39,582 nt of DNA, from contig JAAAOG010000191.1 in assembly GCA_009909005.1 (NCBI GenBank), positions 1-39,582 on the forward strand. Direction: 5' to 3'. Made by a program: the position numbers and the translations under genes. Shown here piece after piece: positions 15,586-24,762 of this stretch. Origin of the DNA: Alphaproteobacteria bacterium (lineage in GTDB: Bacteria; Pseudomonadota; Alphaproteobacteria; DSM-16000; Inquilinaceae). The number at the start of each line of letters is the position of its first letter. Within the stretch, counting starts at the first letter, position 1. The notes below the pieces were generated by a model. That model worked only from the letters and a program-made list of their open reading frames with translations. It was not told the DNA's origin and did no database searches.

Positions 15586-16323
15586 ATGTTCGATCTTTCC
15601 GGGAAATGCGCCCTGGTGACCGGGGCCTCGGGCGATATCGGCGCGGCAATTGCCGCGGCGCTATACGGCCGGGGCGCCAAGGTCGTGCTGTCGGGAACCC
15701 GGCGCGAGCGGCTCGAGGCGCTTGCCGGACGGCTGGGGGAGGGGGCTTTTGTGGTGCCCGGCGACCTCGCCGAGCCGGGCGCGGCCGAGGGCATCGCCGC
15801 CAAGGCCGCGGAAGCCGCCGGCAGCGTCGACATCCTCGTGAACAATGCCGGCATGACCCGGGACAACCTCGCCCTGCGCCTGAAGGACGAGGATTTCGAG
15901 AGCGTGCTGTCGGTCAATCTGACGGCCGGCTTCCGTCTCGCCCGGGCCGTCCTCAAGGGCATGATGAAACGCCGCTGGGGCCGCATTGTCGGGATTTCCT
16001 CGATCGTCGCCTTCACCGGCAATGCCGGGCAGGCCAATTATGCCGCGGCCAAGGCCGGGATGATCGGGTTGAGCAAGTCGCTGGCGGCGGAGGCCGCCGG
16101 CCGGGGCATTACGGTGAACTGCGTGGCCCCCGGTTTCATCGAAAGTCCGATGACCGAGGCGCTGTCGGCGGATCTCAGGGCGAAAATCATCGAGCGCATT
16201 CCGCTGTCGCGGATCGGTGCGCCGGATGACGTCGCCGCAGCCGTCGTCTATCTCGCCAGTCCGGAGGCGGCGTATGTGACCGGACAAACATTGCATGTGA
16301 ATGGTGGAATGGCCATGGTCTAG
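15586..16323 (+). CDS. fabG: 3-oxoacyl-ACP reductase
   Basis: 245 aa SDR enzyme that uses NADPH to reduce 3-oxoacyl-ACP. The cofactor loop is TGASGDIG (12-19), then NNAG (86-89), the catalytic Asn111, the Ser at 138-139, Tyr152 and Lys156 in NYAAAKAG. The C-terminal GQTLHVNGGMAMV matches FabG. Its position between fabD and acpP fixes the role better than the fold alone. Confidence 0.96.
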   Translation: MFDLSGKCALVTGASGDIGAAIAAALYGRGAKVVLSGTRRERLEALAGRLGEGAFVVPGDLAEPGAAEGIAAKAAEAAGSVDILVNNAGMTRDNLALRLKDEDFESVLSVNLTAGFRLARAVLKGMMKRRWGRIVGISSIVAFTGNAGQANYAAAKAGMIGLSKSLAAEAAGRGITVNCVAPGFIESPMTEALSADLRAKIIERIPLSRIGAPDDVAAAVVYLASPEAAYVTGQTLHVNGGMAMV

Positions 16324-16383
16324 GCGTCGTGACGGGACCGGCACCCGGGCGGGTGGCATCGCCGCGCCGGCTATGCTATGGGA

Positions 16384-16402
16384 CCCCGGGTTATGCCCGG
16401 GG
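16384..16402. repeat. GC-rich hairpin upstream of acpP
   Basis: CCCCGGG (16384-16390) and CCCGGGG (16396-16402) form a 7-bp stem with loop TTATG. It lies 71 nt before the acpP ATG in a 149-nt gap. Without a T-run it is more likely a processing, attenuation or stability element that lets acpP be expressed more strongly than fabG. Confidence 0.4.
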
Positions 16403-16472
16403 GAACAGGGCCGGTCTCTCCAGCCGCACGACCATCCCTTAGCAACCAGACCCTACTGAAAGGCTGAAACCA

Positions 16473-16715
16473 ATGAGCGACATCGCTGCGCGCGTCAAGA
16501 AGATCGTCGTGGAGCACCTTGGCGTCGAGGAATCGAAGGTCACCGAGGGGGCGAGCTTCATCGAGGATCTCGGGGCCGACAGTCTCGACACGGTCGAGCT
16601 GGTCATGGCTTTTGAAGAGGAATTCGGCTGCGAGATTCCGGATGACGCAGCGGAGAAGATCCTCACCGTGAAAGACGCCATCGAGTTTATCGAGCAGCAC
16701 ACCGGTGCCAGCTGA
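16473..16715 (+). CDS. acpP: Acyl carrier protein
   Basis: 80 aa acidic protein. Ser37 in [12 protein letters not shown] is the site for the 4'-phosphopantetheine arm that carries growing acyl chains. The four-helix pattern is complete, from [15 protein letters not shown] to [10 protein letters not shown]. The 149-nt gap before it and the 84-nt gap after it suggest independent or processed expression, as usual for this abundant protein. Confidence 0.98.
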   Translation: MSDIAARVKKIVVEHLGVEESKVTEGASFIEDLGADSLDTVELVMAFEEEFGCEIPDDAAEKILTVKDAIEFIEQHTGAS

Positions 16716-16799
16716 GACCGGGCCGGGCCTGCCGATCGCGCGGCACCCCCGGCGGCGGCTGAACGCCGCGACCAGCGCATCATTTGTTCGGGGAAGAGT

Positions 16800-18065
16800 A
16801 TGCGACGTGTCGTAGTCACCGGCCTGGGCCTTCTTACGCCGCTCGGCTTCGGTGTGAAGATCAACTGGGAGCGGCTGATCCGGGGCGAGTCCGGCATCCA
16901 GGCGATTTCCCGTTTCGATGTTTCCGACCTGCCGTCGAAGGTTGCCGGCGTTCTGCCGAGCGGCAATCGTGCCGAGGGCGGCTACAATCCCGACGAAATC
17001 GTTCCCCCGAAGGATCAGCGGAAGAACGACGATTTTATCCTCTATGCCCTGGCGGCGGCGCAGGAAGCTGTGGAGGACGCCGGCTGGCTGCCGACCGGCG
17101 AAGAGGACCTCGAGCGGACGGGCGTGCTGATCGGCTCCGGCATCGGCGGCCTGCGGGGCATCCACGACGGCGGCATGACCATGGTGGAAAAGGGCGCGCG
17201 GCGGCTGTCGCCCTTCTTCATTCCGGCAGCGCTGATCAATCTCGCGGCGGGTCAGGTGGCCATCCGATTCGGCTTCAAGGGCCCCAACCACGCCGTGGTC
17301 ACCGCCTGCGCCACCGGTGCGCATGCGATCGGCGATGCGGCGCGGATGATCGCGCTCGACGACGCGGACGTCATGGTGGCCGGCGGCACGGAAGGCGCCG
17401 TCACACGGCTCGGCGTGGCTGGCTTCTGCGCCGCCCGCGCGCTGTCCACAGGCTATAACGACCGCCCGGCGGAAGCCTCGCGCCCCTATGACCGGGGCCG
17501 GGACGGCTTCGTCATGAGCGAGGGCGCCGGCATCATCGTGCTCGAGGAACTGGAGCACGCCCGCAAGCGGGGGGCCAGGATCTACGGCGAGGTCGTCGGC
17601 TATGGCCTGTCGGGCGATGCCTATCACGTCACCGCCCCGGCCGAAGACGGCAGTGGCGGCTACCGGTCGATGCGCGCCGCCTTCAAGCGCGCGCAGATGG
17701 ACCCGTCGGACGTCGATTACGTCAATGCCCATGGAACGTCGACCCCGCTCGGCGACGAGATCGAACTCGGCGCGGTCAAGCGGCTGTTCGGGCCGGCGAT
17801 CGAGACGGTGTCGATGTCCTCCACCAAATCGTCGATCGGCCATCTCCTGGGGGCGGCCGGTGCGGCCGAGGCGATCTATTGCCTGCTGGCCATGACCCAC
17901 GGCGTGGTGCCGCCAACGCTGAACCTGACCGACCCGTCGGACGCCTGTGCCGGCGTCGACCTCGTGCCGCTGCAGGCGAAGGAGAAACCGGTGCGGGCCG
18001 CCCTCAGCAACAGCTTCGGGTTCGGCGGCACCAATGCGTCGCTGATCATGCGCGCGCTGTCCTGA
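16800..18065 (+). CDS. fabF: 3-oxoacyl-ACP synthase II
   Basis: 421 aa condensing enzyme that extends acyl-ACP with malonyl-ACP. The catalytic Cys170 lies in VVTACATGAHAIGDA, the two histidines are His311 (NAHGTSTP) and His348 (SSIGHLLGAAG), and the C-terminal NSFGFGGTNAS loop is present. The acpP-fabF pairing is standard. The stop is followed 16 nt later by mltG. Confidence 0.97.
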   Translation: MRRVVVTGLGLLTPLGFGVKINWERLIRGESGIQAISRFDVSDLPSKVAGVLPSGNRAEGGYNPDEIVPPKDQRKNDDFILYALAAAQEAVEDAGWLPTGEEDLERTGVLIGSGIGGLRGIHDGGMTMVEKGARRLSPFFIPAALINLAAGQVAIRFGFKGPNHAVVTACATGAHAIGDAARMIALDDADVMVAGGTEGAVTRLGVAGFCAARALSTGYNDRPAEASRPYDRGRDGFVMSEGAGIIVLEELEHARKRGARIYGEVVGYGLSGDAYHVTAPAEDGSGGYRSMRAAFKRAQMDPSDVDYVNAHGTSTPLGDEIELGAVKRLFGPAIETVSMSSTKSSIGHLLGAAGAAEAIYCLLAMTHGVVPPTLNLTDPSDACAGVDLVPLQAKEKPVRAALSNSFGFGGTNASLIMRALS

Positions 18066-18081
18066 GCCCGGCGGGGGATCG

Positions 18082-19074
18082 ATGCGACGGGCCCTGGCCC
18101 GCTTTTTCCTTGTCCTGTCCGGCATCGCCATCGCCGGCCTGATCGGCCTCCTGGCGCTGATTCTGGCTTTTGTCGCGCCGGGCCCGTCCACGTCGCCGAC
18201 CACCCTGGTGATCGCACCGGGCTCGGGAGTCAACGCGATCGCCGGGCAGCTGGAATCGCAGGGCGTCATCGCCGATTCGCGGCTGTTCCATCTGGGGGTT
18301 CGGGTCTTCGGACGCGCCGGCCGGCTCCGGGCCGGCGAGTTCACGTTCCCGGCCGGCGCCAGCCCGCACCGGGCGATGACCGTCCTGGCGCGCGGCGCCG
18401 CCGTCTCTCATGCGCTGACCATTCCGGAAGGCCTGACCTCGGCGGAGATCGTCGCGCTGCTCCGGGACGATGCGCGGCTTGCCGGCGCCGTCGGGGCGGT
18501 GCCGGCGGAAGGCACCCTGCTGCCCGAGACCTACCATGTCCGGCGCGGCGACACCCGGGCCGCGGTGCTGGCCCGCATGCAGGCGGCAATGCAGGCGGCG
18601 CTCGACCGGCTCTGGCCTGGGCGGGCGGAGGGGCTGCCTCTGGCCGGCCCGGAAGAGGCCGTGACGCTCGCCTCGATCATCGAAAAAGAGACCGGAGTCG
18701 CGGGCGAGCGCCGGCTTGTGGCCGGCGTCTTCGTCAACCGCCTCCACCGCGGCATGCGTCTGCAGTCCGATCCGACGGTGATCTATGCCATGACGCAGGG
18801 GCGGGCTCCGCTGGACCGGCCTCTCACCCGGGCCGATATCGACGGCACCGACTCGCCCTACAACACCTACCGGATCGCCGGGCTGCCGCCGGGGCCCATC
18901 GCCAATCCCGGACTTGCCGCCCTGGAAGCGGCGCTTAACCCGGCGGAGACCGAGTATCTCTATTTCGTTGCCGACGGCAGCGGCGGGCACGCCTTTGCCC
19001 GCACCCTGGCCGAGCACAACCGCAATGTCGCCGCCTGGCGCCGGCTGCGGGACGCCGGGTCCCCCTCACCCTGA
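18082..19074 (+). CDS. mltG: Endolytic murein transglycosylase
   Basis: 330 aa. A short cytoplasmic N-terminus is followed by one membrane helix (about 8-32), a LysM-like region (LVIAPGSGVNAIAGQL, LTIPEGLTSAEIVALL) and the YceG catalytic domain. Catalytic Glu201 lies in LASIIEKETG, with the conserved QSDPTVIYA and SPYNTYRIAGLPPGPIANPG blocks. It cuts nascent glycan strands at the inner membrane and limits strand length. It ends the fab cluster and converges with msrA 13 nt away. Confidence 0.95.
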   Translation: MRRALARFFLVLSGIAIAGLIGLLALILAFVAPGPSTSPTTLVIAPGSGVNAIAGQLESQGVIADSRLFHLGVRVFGRAGRLRAGEFTFPAGASPHRAMTVLARGAAVSHALTIPEGLTSAEIVALLRDDARLAGAVGAVPAEGTLLPETYHVRRGDTRAAVLARMQAAMQAALDRLWPGRAEGLPLAGPEEAVTLASIIEKETGVAGERRLVAGVFVNRLHRGMRLQSDPTVIYAMTQGRAPLDRPLTRADIDGTDSPYNTYRIAGLPPGPIANPGLAALEAALNPAETEYLYFVADGSGGHAFARTLAEHNRNVAAWRRLRDAGSPSP

Positions 19075-19087
19075 GAGCAGTGCGTCG

Positions 19088-19570
19088 TCAAAGCAGTCCG
19101 AAGAGGCCGCGAGCAGAGCCCCGACGCTTTTCCTCATATTGCTGGTGATAATCCTCGGCCCGGTAGAAGGGAGCGGCCGGAACGATTTCCGTGACGATCG
19201 CGCCACGGTGATTCCCTGCGCGGCCCTGGGTCTCTTTCGAGATGCGCGCCGCTTCCTCCTGCCCGGCATCATGATAGAAAATCGCCGAGCGGTACTGGTG
19301 GCCGACATCCGGCCCCTGGCGATCCTTCTGGGTCGGATCGTGGATCGTCCAGAACAGCGCCAGAAGGTCGTCATAGGACACGCGGGCGGGGTCATACTCG
19401 ACCTGCACCGCCTCGGCATGGCCGGTATCGCCGCGGCAGACCATCTCATAGGTCGGGTCGGGGACGTGCCCGCCGGTATAGCCGACCGTGGTTGCGGTTA
19501 CGCCATCGACCCGGCGGAATGCCGCCTCGATGCCCCAGAAGCACCCGGCGGCGAATGTCGCGACTGCCAT
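19088..19570 (-). CDS. msrA: Peptide methionine sulfoxide reductase A
   Basis: Reduces methionine-S-sulfoxide in proteins. I start at the ATG at 19570 ([13 protein letters not shown], 160 aa) with GAGAGGA upstream. Catalytic Cys10 lies in the GCFWGIE motif. [26 protein letters not shown] (read in two blocks) and HQYRSAIFY are all conserved. There is no further Cys near the C-terminus for the usual resolving step, so Cys10 may pair with Cys54 in MVCRG or rely on an external reductant. It follows two small unknown genes downstream of moaDE on the same strand. Confidence 0.94.
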   Translation of the reverse strand: MAVATFAAGCFWGIEAAFRRVDGVTATTVGYTGGHVPDPTYEMVCRGDTGHAEAVQVEYDPARVSYDDLLALFWTIHDPTQKDRQGPDVGHQYRSAIFYHDAGQEEAARISKETQGRAGNHRGAIVTEIVPAAPFYRAEDYHQQYEEKRRGSARGLFGLL

Positions 19571-19676
19571 TCCTCTCTCCTCGCCCTCAAAAGGGACATG
19601 CGGTCCTGTGAGCCAGGAAAGTGGGCGCTGCGGCCGCGACATCCAGCCCCCGAGAACGGTGCAGCGAAGCGAGAAC

Positions 19677-19856
19677 TCAGGTCAGCCCCTCGCCCTCGAC
19701 CCGGCGGACATATTCGACGTTGTACTTGCCGAAGGTGCTGTTGCACTGCTTGACGAGTTCGTCGACCAGATCTTCCGGCGGAACGCCGTTATTGATGTGC
19801 TTTTCGATCAGCGCATGCAGGTCTTGCGCGAACTCCGTAAGATAGACTTCCGACAT
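19677..19856 (-). CDS. Small hypothetical protein, 59 aa
   Basis: ATG at 19856 has AGGAGA about 7 nt upstream. The product [14 protein letters not shown]... is acidic in its first half, helical, and ends [10 protein letters not shown] do not recognise a family. The clean ribosome site and in-operon position between the moaE-linked gene and msrA support it being real. A longer start at 19910 adds an Arg-rich stretch and is less likely. Confidence 0.6.
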   Translation of the reverse strand: MSEVYLTEFAQDLHALIEKHINNGVPPEDLVDELVKQCNSTFGKYNVEYVRRVEGEGLT

Positions 19857-20001
19857 TGAGGTCTCCTGTTCCTGCCGGGCCGCCGGCTCACGCCGCCACG
19901 CCCTGTGCAACGCATCAACGTCCTGAGGCTAGCGGCTGGCAGCCTGCGCGGCAATTCATCCTGCCCGCAATGCGGCGGTTTTTCCCGCAGGGCGCTGACC
20001 C

Positions 20002-20451
20002 TCAGTTGACCTCGTGCGGATGCGACGGCTTCTGCTGTTCCGCACAGTTGCGGGCGCCCCGCACCAGACCCTCCGCCAGCTCGCGCGCCATTTCGGGCGT
20101 CAGCTTCAGCATCAACTCCAGCCCCTGGTTGGTGGTCAGAGCGACGGAGACGCTCCGCCCAAGGACATCGGTATCGACGCGGACTTTGCGGATCGGCGGG
20201 ATCTCCGAGAGATCGCGCAATTGCGGCTTGGGCAGCTTGGCGTGAGCCCGCTGCGTGGCGCGGATTGCCGTGAGGATGGACGTCGTCAGGTTGGAGGGAA
20301 AGGCCAACGATACCTTGCCGCCGTCGTTTTCAGCGAATGTCAAAAAGAACCGGTCGCCTTTCAGGATCCCGGCCTCGGTCACTTTCACAACGTCGGTGCG
20401 CTTGCCGCCGTCTGCCGCCGTCGTGTCCTTGCTGTGATCGGTCTCAGCCAT
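20002..20451 (-). CDS. Hypothetical soluble protein, 149 aa
   Basis: The start overlaps the moaE stop by 8 nt, so translation is coupled. The N-terminal 20 residues are polar, followed by alternating strands (GDRFFLTFAENDGGKVSLAFPS read in two parts), a basic helix (TAIRATQRAHAKLPKPQ) and a C-terminal helix (TPEMARELAEGLVRGARN). The strand-rich core with the LTPEMARELAEGL end resembles small regulatory proteins, but no family is recognised. No membrane segment. Confidence 0.65.
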   Translation of the reverse strand: MAETDHSKDTTAADGGKRTDVVKVTEAGILKGDRFFLTFAENDGGKVSLAFPSNLTTSILTAIRATQRAHAKLPKPQLRDLSEIPPIRKVRVDTDVLGRSVSVALTTNQGLELMLKLTPEMARELAEGLVRGARNCAEQQKPSHPHEVN

Positions 20452-20965
20452 TGGAGTCCTGTCCCTTGTCCATCCGTTCGGTGTCGTCCGGGCCGCCGGC
20501 CGAGCCGGTCTCGCCCTCCGAGGCCTGTCGCCGCCGGATGGCGTCGCTTTCCCGGTTCGAAACCCATTGCGCGCCGCCGGGCCCCTCTTCGAGTTTCCAG
20601 AAGGGTGCGTCGGTTTTCAACCAGTCCATCAGAAAGGCGCAGGCCGCGAAAGCGGCGTCCCGATGCGCGGCGGCAGTCGCAACCAGGACGATTCGCGATC
20701 CCGGTTCCAGGCGGCCGAAGCGATGGACGATCCGCACGGCGGCGAGCGGCCAGCGGGCGCGCGCCTCGGCCTCCGCCTCGGCCAGCTTGCGCTCGGTCAT
20801 GCCGGGGTAGTGTTCCAGGGTGAGGGCGGAGATCGGCCCGGCCTCTCCCTCGCCGCGCACAAGACCGACAAAGGAAGCGACGGCGCCGATTCCCAGGGCG
20901 TCGGCGCTCATCGCCGCGATCTCGGCGCCAACGTCGAAATCCTCCCGCTGGACCCGCGCGGCCAT
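20444..20965 (-). CDS. moaE: Molybdopterin synthase large subunit
   Basis: With MoaD it converts precursor Z (cPMP) to molybdopterin. From the ATG at 20965 the protein is 173 aa and shows AVASFVGLVRG, LTLEHYPGMTERKLAEAE, AVRIVHRFGRLEPGS and DAAFAACAFLMDWLKTDAPFWKLEEG, the last holding the active-site lysine. The C-terminal 35 residues (after RRQASEGETG) are a low-complexity charged tail beyond the fold. It lies 10 nt after moaD. Confidence 0.94.
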   Translation of the reverse strand: MAARVQREDFDVGAEIAAMSADALGIGAVASFVGLVRGEGEAGPISALTLEHYPGMTERKLAEAEAEARARWPLAAVRIVHRFGRLEPGSRIVLVATAAAHRDAAFAACAFLMDWLKTDAPFWKLEEGPGGAQWVSNRESDAIRRRQASEGETGSAGGPDDTERMDKGQDSNG

Positions 20966-20975
20966 GCTCCGATCC

Positions 20976-21227
20976 TCAGCCGCCGGTGACCGGCGGGAAC
21001 AGGGCGACTTCGTCGTCCGGACCGACCCGATCGCCCGGCCGGGCATAGTCCTGATTGACCGCCGCCTTGACGATGCTGCGCTGTGCCAGCGCTGCGGCAT
21101 GAGCGGGACTGCGCGCCGCCAGCCAGTCGACCAGCCCGGCCACATCCTGCACCTCGGGCGGCGGCGAGACCTCTTCCTCGGCCAGCCCGATACGGCTGCG
21201 CAGCCAGGCGAAATACAGAATCTTCAT
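20976..21227 (-). CDS. moaD: Molybdopterin synthase small (sulfur carrier) subunit
   Basis: 83 aa ubiquitin-like protein starting MKILYFAWLRSRIGLAEE and ending FPPVTGG. The terminal Gly-Gly is the site of thiocarboxylation and is required for sulfur transfer in MoaE. ATG at 21227. It is divergent from the aminotransferase gene with a 108-nt gap that must hold both promoters. Confidence 0.95.
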   Translation of the reverse strand: MKILYFAWLRSRIGLAEEEVSPPPEVQDVAGLVDWLAARSPAHAAALAQRSIVKAAVNQDYARPGDRVGPDDEVALFPPVTGG

Positions 21228-21335
21228 CCCGTCATCCGTCCGCGTTTTGCCGGGGCGGGCCGCCCTCGGCTCTTGCCCGGCCTGTGGCATTGGGAGACTC
21301 TGCCTGCCAAACCGGTTTGCAACAAGGCCCGATCC

Positions 21336-22490
21336 ATGCCTGCCGATCCCACCTTCGCCGGCCTTGGCACCACGATCTTCGAGGTGGTGTCGCGTCTCGC
21401 CCGCACCCATGATGCCGTCAACCTGGGTCAGGGCTTTCCTGACGATCCAGGTCCGCAGGACGTGCGTCAGGTCGCCGCCGAGGCTGCGCTTGAGGGCTCC
21501 AACCAGTACCCGCCGATGCTGGGCCTTCCCACGCTCCGCCAGGCCGTGGCCGCGCATGACCGGCGCTTCTACGGCCTGGCGTTGGACTGGGAGACGGAAG
21601 TGGTGGTCACCACCGGGGCCACCGAGGCCCTGGCCGCCTGCCTCTTGGCGTTGATCGAGCCGGGCGACGAAGTCGTCCTGTTTCAGCCGCTCTACGATTC
21701 CTATGTGCCCATGGTCCGCCGGGCGGGCGGCGTGCCGCGCTTCGTTACCCTCAAGCCGCCCGACTGGCGGCTCGACCGATCGGCGCTGGAGGCGGTCGTC
21801 GGCCCGCAGACCCGGCTGATCCTTCTCAACACGCCGCTCAATCCCGCCGCAAAGGTCTTCGGCGCCGAAGAGCTGGACCTCATCGAAGAGATCGCCCGGT
21901 GCCGGAACGCGGTGGTGATCTGCGATGAGGTCTACGAGCATATTGTCTTCGACGGGCAGGTTCACCAGCCTCTGATGGCCCGTCCGGCCATGCGCGATCG
22001 TTGTTTGCGTATCGGCTCGGCCGGCAAGGTGTTCTCGCTGACCGGCTGGAAGGTCGGCTATGTCATGGGCAATCCGGCACTGCTCGCCCCGGTGATCAAG
22101 GCCCATCAGTTCCTGGTGTTCACCGTGCCGCCGAACCTGCAGGCGGCCGTCGCCTATGGCCTTGGCAAGGAGGACGCGTATTTTGCCGGCCTGGCCTCAG
22201 GACTGCAGGTCAAGCGCGACCGCTTCGCCGCGGCGCTCGCCGGGTCCGGCCTCAGGCCTTTGCCGTGCGCCGGCACCTATTTCCTGAATGCCGACATTTC
22301 TGAAACACGAATAAGCTGTGGCGATGTCGCCTTTTGCGAGCGCGCCGTTGCCGAAGCCGGAGTCGCGGCGATCCCCGTCAGCGCATTCTATGAGGAGGCG
22401 GCCGCGACACACCTTGTCCGCTTTTGTTTCGCCAAGGATGACGCGGTGCTCGACGAGGCCGCGGTGCGGCTGGCCCGCTGGCTCGGCTGA
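21336..22490 (+). CDS. PLP-dependent class I/II aminotransferase
   Basis: 384 aa from the ATG at 21336 (AAGG upstream). The N-terminal block NLGQGFPDDPGP and GSNQYPPMLGLPTLRQAV are typical of the subgroup with methionine aminotransferase YbdL and kynurenine aminotransferase. Cofactor residues are Asp197 and Tyr200 (ICDEVYEH) and the PLP lysine Lys231 in GSAGKVFSLTGWKVGY. It probably transfers amino groups from methionine, glutamine or aromatic amino acids to a 2-oxo acid; exact substrate cannot be read. Converges with the following gene 11 nt away. Confidence 0.9.
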   Translation: MPADPTFAGLGTTIFEVVSRLARTHDAVNLGQGFPDDPGPQDVRQVAAEAALEGSNQYPPMLGLPTLRQAVAAHDRRFYGLALDWETEVVVTTGATEALAACLLALIEPGDEVVLFQPLYDSYVPMVRRAGGVPRFVTLKPPDWRLDRSALEAVVGPQTRLILLNTPLNPAAKVFGAEELDLIEEIARCRNAVVICDEVYEHIVFDGQVHQPLMARPAMRDRCLRIGSAGKVFSLTGWKVGYVMGNPALLAPVIKAHQFLVFTVPPNLQAAVAYGLGKEDAYFAGLASGLQVKRDRFAAALAGSGLRPLPCAGTYFLNADISETRISCGDVAFCERAVAEAGVAAIPVSAFYEEAAATHLVRFCFAKDDAVLDEAAVRLARWLG

Positions 22491-22501
22491 TCGGGCGCCC
22501 G

Positions 22502-23071
22502 TCAGGCTCTGGTGATGGTCTGGACCGCGAGGCCGTTCAGGGTGATGCCCAGGATAAAGTCGAGAATCACCATCCCGGCCGCTTCAAACCCGCCGATTCG
22601 CAGCGCGGTCCGGATGACGTAGCCCTCGTAGAGCAGCAGCAGCAAGTGCACGACCAGAATCAGCAGTTCCGCCACCTGCGGGCTCAGGGCCCCGCTGGCG
22701 GTGAGCAACACGGTCGGGAAGGCCAGTGCCATCTGGACGACCATGGACCAATTGTAGGCCGAAACGAAGGCGAAGTAATGCTCGCTCCGATTCAGCAGGC
22801 GAACGATCGGAATGGCCAGCACCAGAAACGCCGTCCAACTGATCACGTAGAAAATCGCTTCGACGACAAGGACCGTAAATGGTGACACGTCTTCGCCGCC
22901 CCAGCGCAGGGTCAGGAAGACGATGTGAAAGGGCAGCAGCAGCAGGGCGACGAAGAAGCTGTTGACCGCGCCCTCCCGGCTGCTGTCGAACAGGGCCATG
23001 CCGTTCGGGTCGAGCCGCGCCAGGCGCCAGGCGCCGAAGACGGACCGGGCGACTTCGTTCATCGTGACCAT
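22502..23071 (-). CDS. Yip1-like integral membrane protein
   Basis: 189 aa with about five hydrophobic helices (roughly 36-54, 66-88, 102-126, 131-150 and 160-184). The N-terminal part FGAWRLARLDPNGMALFD followed by membrane helices resembles bacterial Yip1-domain proteins, which are of unknown function. ATG at 23071; an ATG at 23062 is an alternative. It follows dapE by 22 nt and is presumably co-transcribed. Confidence 0.65.
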   Translation of the reverse strand: MVTMNEVARSVFGAWRLARLDPNGMALFDSSREGAVNSFFVALLLLPFHIVFLTLRWGGEDVSPFTVLVVEAIFYVISWTAFLVLAIPIVRLLNRSEHYFAFVSAYNWSMVVQMALAFPTVLLTASGALSPQVAELLILVVHLLLLLYEGYVIRTALRIGGFEAAGMVILDFILGITLNGLAVQTITRA

Positions 23072-23093
23072 TGGGTGCCCTGCCTTGGTCGCG

Positions 23094-24251
23094 TCAGCGC
23101 GCCGCCGTGAAAAAGGCCTTCAGGATCGCACCGTAAATATCCGTCAGACGGGACAGGTCGTCCAGAGTCACCTGTTCGTCGATCTTGTGCGCCGTGCGGT
23201 TCACAAGGCCGCACTCGACGACCGGGCAGTAGTCCTTGATGAAGCGGGCGTCGGAGGTGCCGCCGCCGGTATCCAGTGCCGGCGCGGCGCCGGTGACGTT
23301 TGCGACGGCCGCGGCGACGAGCTCGGTGAAGGGACCGGGCGGACTGAGAAAGGCTTCGCCCGACACTGCCACGTCCAGGTCGTAGCGGCCGCCAAGGCGA
23401 TCCAGTGTCGCCGCGATCCGGCGCTTCAGGCTCGCCCCGCTGTGACGGTCATTGAAGCGGATATTGAAGAGGGCCCGAGCCTGCGCCGGAATGACATTGG
23501 TCGCCGGATTGCCGACATCGATGGTCGAGACCTGCAGGGAGGAGGGTGCAAAATAGGCCGTTCCCTCGTCGAGCGTCTCCGCCAGCAAGGCGGCCAGCAT
23601 TTGCGCGATGCGGTTGGCCGGATTGTCCGCCGCCTGGGGGTAGGCGATGTGCCCCTGTACGCCATGCACCGTCAGCGCGGCGTTGAGGCTGCCGCGTCGC
23701 CCGATCTTCACCGTGTCACCGACGGCTTCGGCCCCGGTCGGTTCGCCCACAAGACAGGCATCGAGGTGCTCGCCGCGCTCCGCAAGCCAGGGGAGAACCC
23801 GGGCCGTGCCGTGAACGGCCGGGCCTTCTTCGTCGCCCGTGATCAAGAGGCTGATCGAGCCCTCCGGCGGACCATGGCGGCGGTCGAGCAGCCGGGCGAC
23901 GGCAGCGACAAATGCGCCGATCGCTCCCTTCATATCGACGGCGCCGCGGCCGATCAGCCGCCCGTCCCGGACCTCCGCCGCGAAGGGCGAGACCGACCAG
24001 GCGGCCGCGTCGCCCGGCGGCACCACATCGGTATGTCCGGCAAAGCAGAGATTAGGGCCCGCCTTGCCCAGCCGGGCATAGAGGTTGTCGACCGGCGTCT
24101 CGCCGGGGTCGGCGAATCGGAAGCGCATGCACGCGAAACCCAGCGGCTTCAGCGCCGCGGCCAGCGTGTCGATCGCGCCTTCGTCGGCCGGGGTGACGCT
24201 GGGGCAGCGGATGAGGGCGCGGGTCAGCGCGACGGGATCGCTCGGCGTCAA
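23094..24251 (-). CDS. dapE: Succinyl-diaminopimelate desuccinylase
   Basis: 385 aa M20 metallopeptidase-fold enzyme that hydrolyses N-succinyl-LL-diaminopimelate in lysine and peptidoglycan precursor synthesis. Zinc ligands and catalytic residues appear in [21 protein letters not shown] and [11 protein letters not shown], and the dimerisation domain has [20 protein letters not shown] at the start is also typical. Preceded 31 nt upstream by a truncated SDR gene; dapE often clusters with truA, here 5 kb away. Confidence 0.95.
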   Translation of the reverse strand: MTPSDPVALTRALIRCPSVTPADEGAIDTLAAALKPLGFACMRFRFADPGETPVDNLYARLGKAGPNLCFAGHTDVVPPGDAAAWSVSPFAAEVRDGRLIGRGAVDMKGAIGAFVAAVARLLDRRHGPPEGSISLLITGDEEGPAVHGTARVLPWLAERGEHLDACLVGEPTGAEAVGDTVKIGRRGSLNAALTVHGVQGHIAYPQAADNPANRIAQMLAALLAETLDEGTAYFAPSSLQVSTIDVGNPATNVIPAQARALFNIRFNDRHSGASLKRRIAATLDRLGGRYDLDVAVSGEAFLSPPGPFTELVAAAVANVTGAAPALDTGGGTSDARFIKDYCPVVECGLVNRTAHKIDEQVTLDDLSRLTDIYGAILKAFFTAAR

Positions 24252-24282
24252 GATCGGGAGGCTCCAGCAGGTATCGAAATCG

Positions 24283-24708
24283 TCAGCCCGTGCGGCAGGA
24301 GGTGATCATCACCACCGCGCCGCTTCCCTGAGCCTTGAATCGTGGAATGGCCGCCTTGAGCAACGCGAAGGGATCGATGACCAGCCGTTCCAGCGTCTCG
24401 CGGAACAGCTCTAAAGAGGCATTTTCGCTCGGTCCGTGAACGGCGGGGAAATGGTCGTTGCTGACGATCACGTCGATCGGACCGGCCTCATCCCAACTGC
24501 GGCCGATGAGTTCTGCCGGATCCCTTGCATGAAGCGGTTCGGCATGAGGGTGAGCGGCTTGGAAGGCCGACAGCGTCGCCGCGTCCGAAAAGGTCCGGTC
24601 AGAAGCCAGAACGCGAAAACCGATCTCTCCCAGGGCGTCGACCGCTGGGGGGACCGCGAAATCGCAGACATTGGTATCGCAGACATTGGTGATGAGAGCG
24701 ACCGGCAT
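24283..24708 (-). pseudogene. Truncated SDR / halohydrin-dehalogenase-like gene
   Basis: 141 aa. It begins MPVALITNV and follows a short-chain dehydrogenase fold: a strand, GEIGFRVLASDRTF, then IDVIVSNDHFPAVHG and a helix up to [12 protein letters not shown]. In SDR proteins of about 250 residues this ITS marks the catalytic Ser, and Tyr-x3-Lys/Arg should follow, but a stop comes immediately at 24283. Neither alternate frame before dapE resumes the fold. The lack of a Gly-rich cofactor loop and the SNDHFPA segment recall halohydrin dehalogenases. Catalysis is not possible as encoded. A perfect 15-bp tandem duplication near the start adds five residues. Confidence 0.6.
24661..24690. repeat. 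Perfect 15-bp tandem duplication in the SDR fragment
   Basis: ATCGCAGACATTGGT occurs twice in tandem (24661-24675 and 24676-24690), duplicating the residues T-N-V-C-D near the N-terminus of the truncated SDR. In-frame slippage is the simple explanation. Confidence 0.85.
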
Positions 24709-24762
24709 AGCGGGATCGTTTATCGCGCAGCGGTCTCGTGATTCGCAATGAAGATCACTGTC

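Noticed and set aside
16371-18344. 657-codon minus-strand frame opposite acpP and fabF
   Set aside because: Shadow of well-supported fab genes; the translated product shows no domain pattern.
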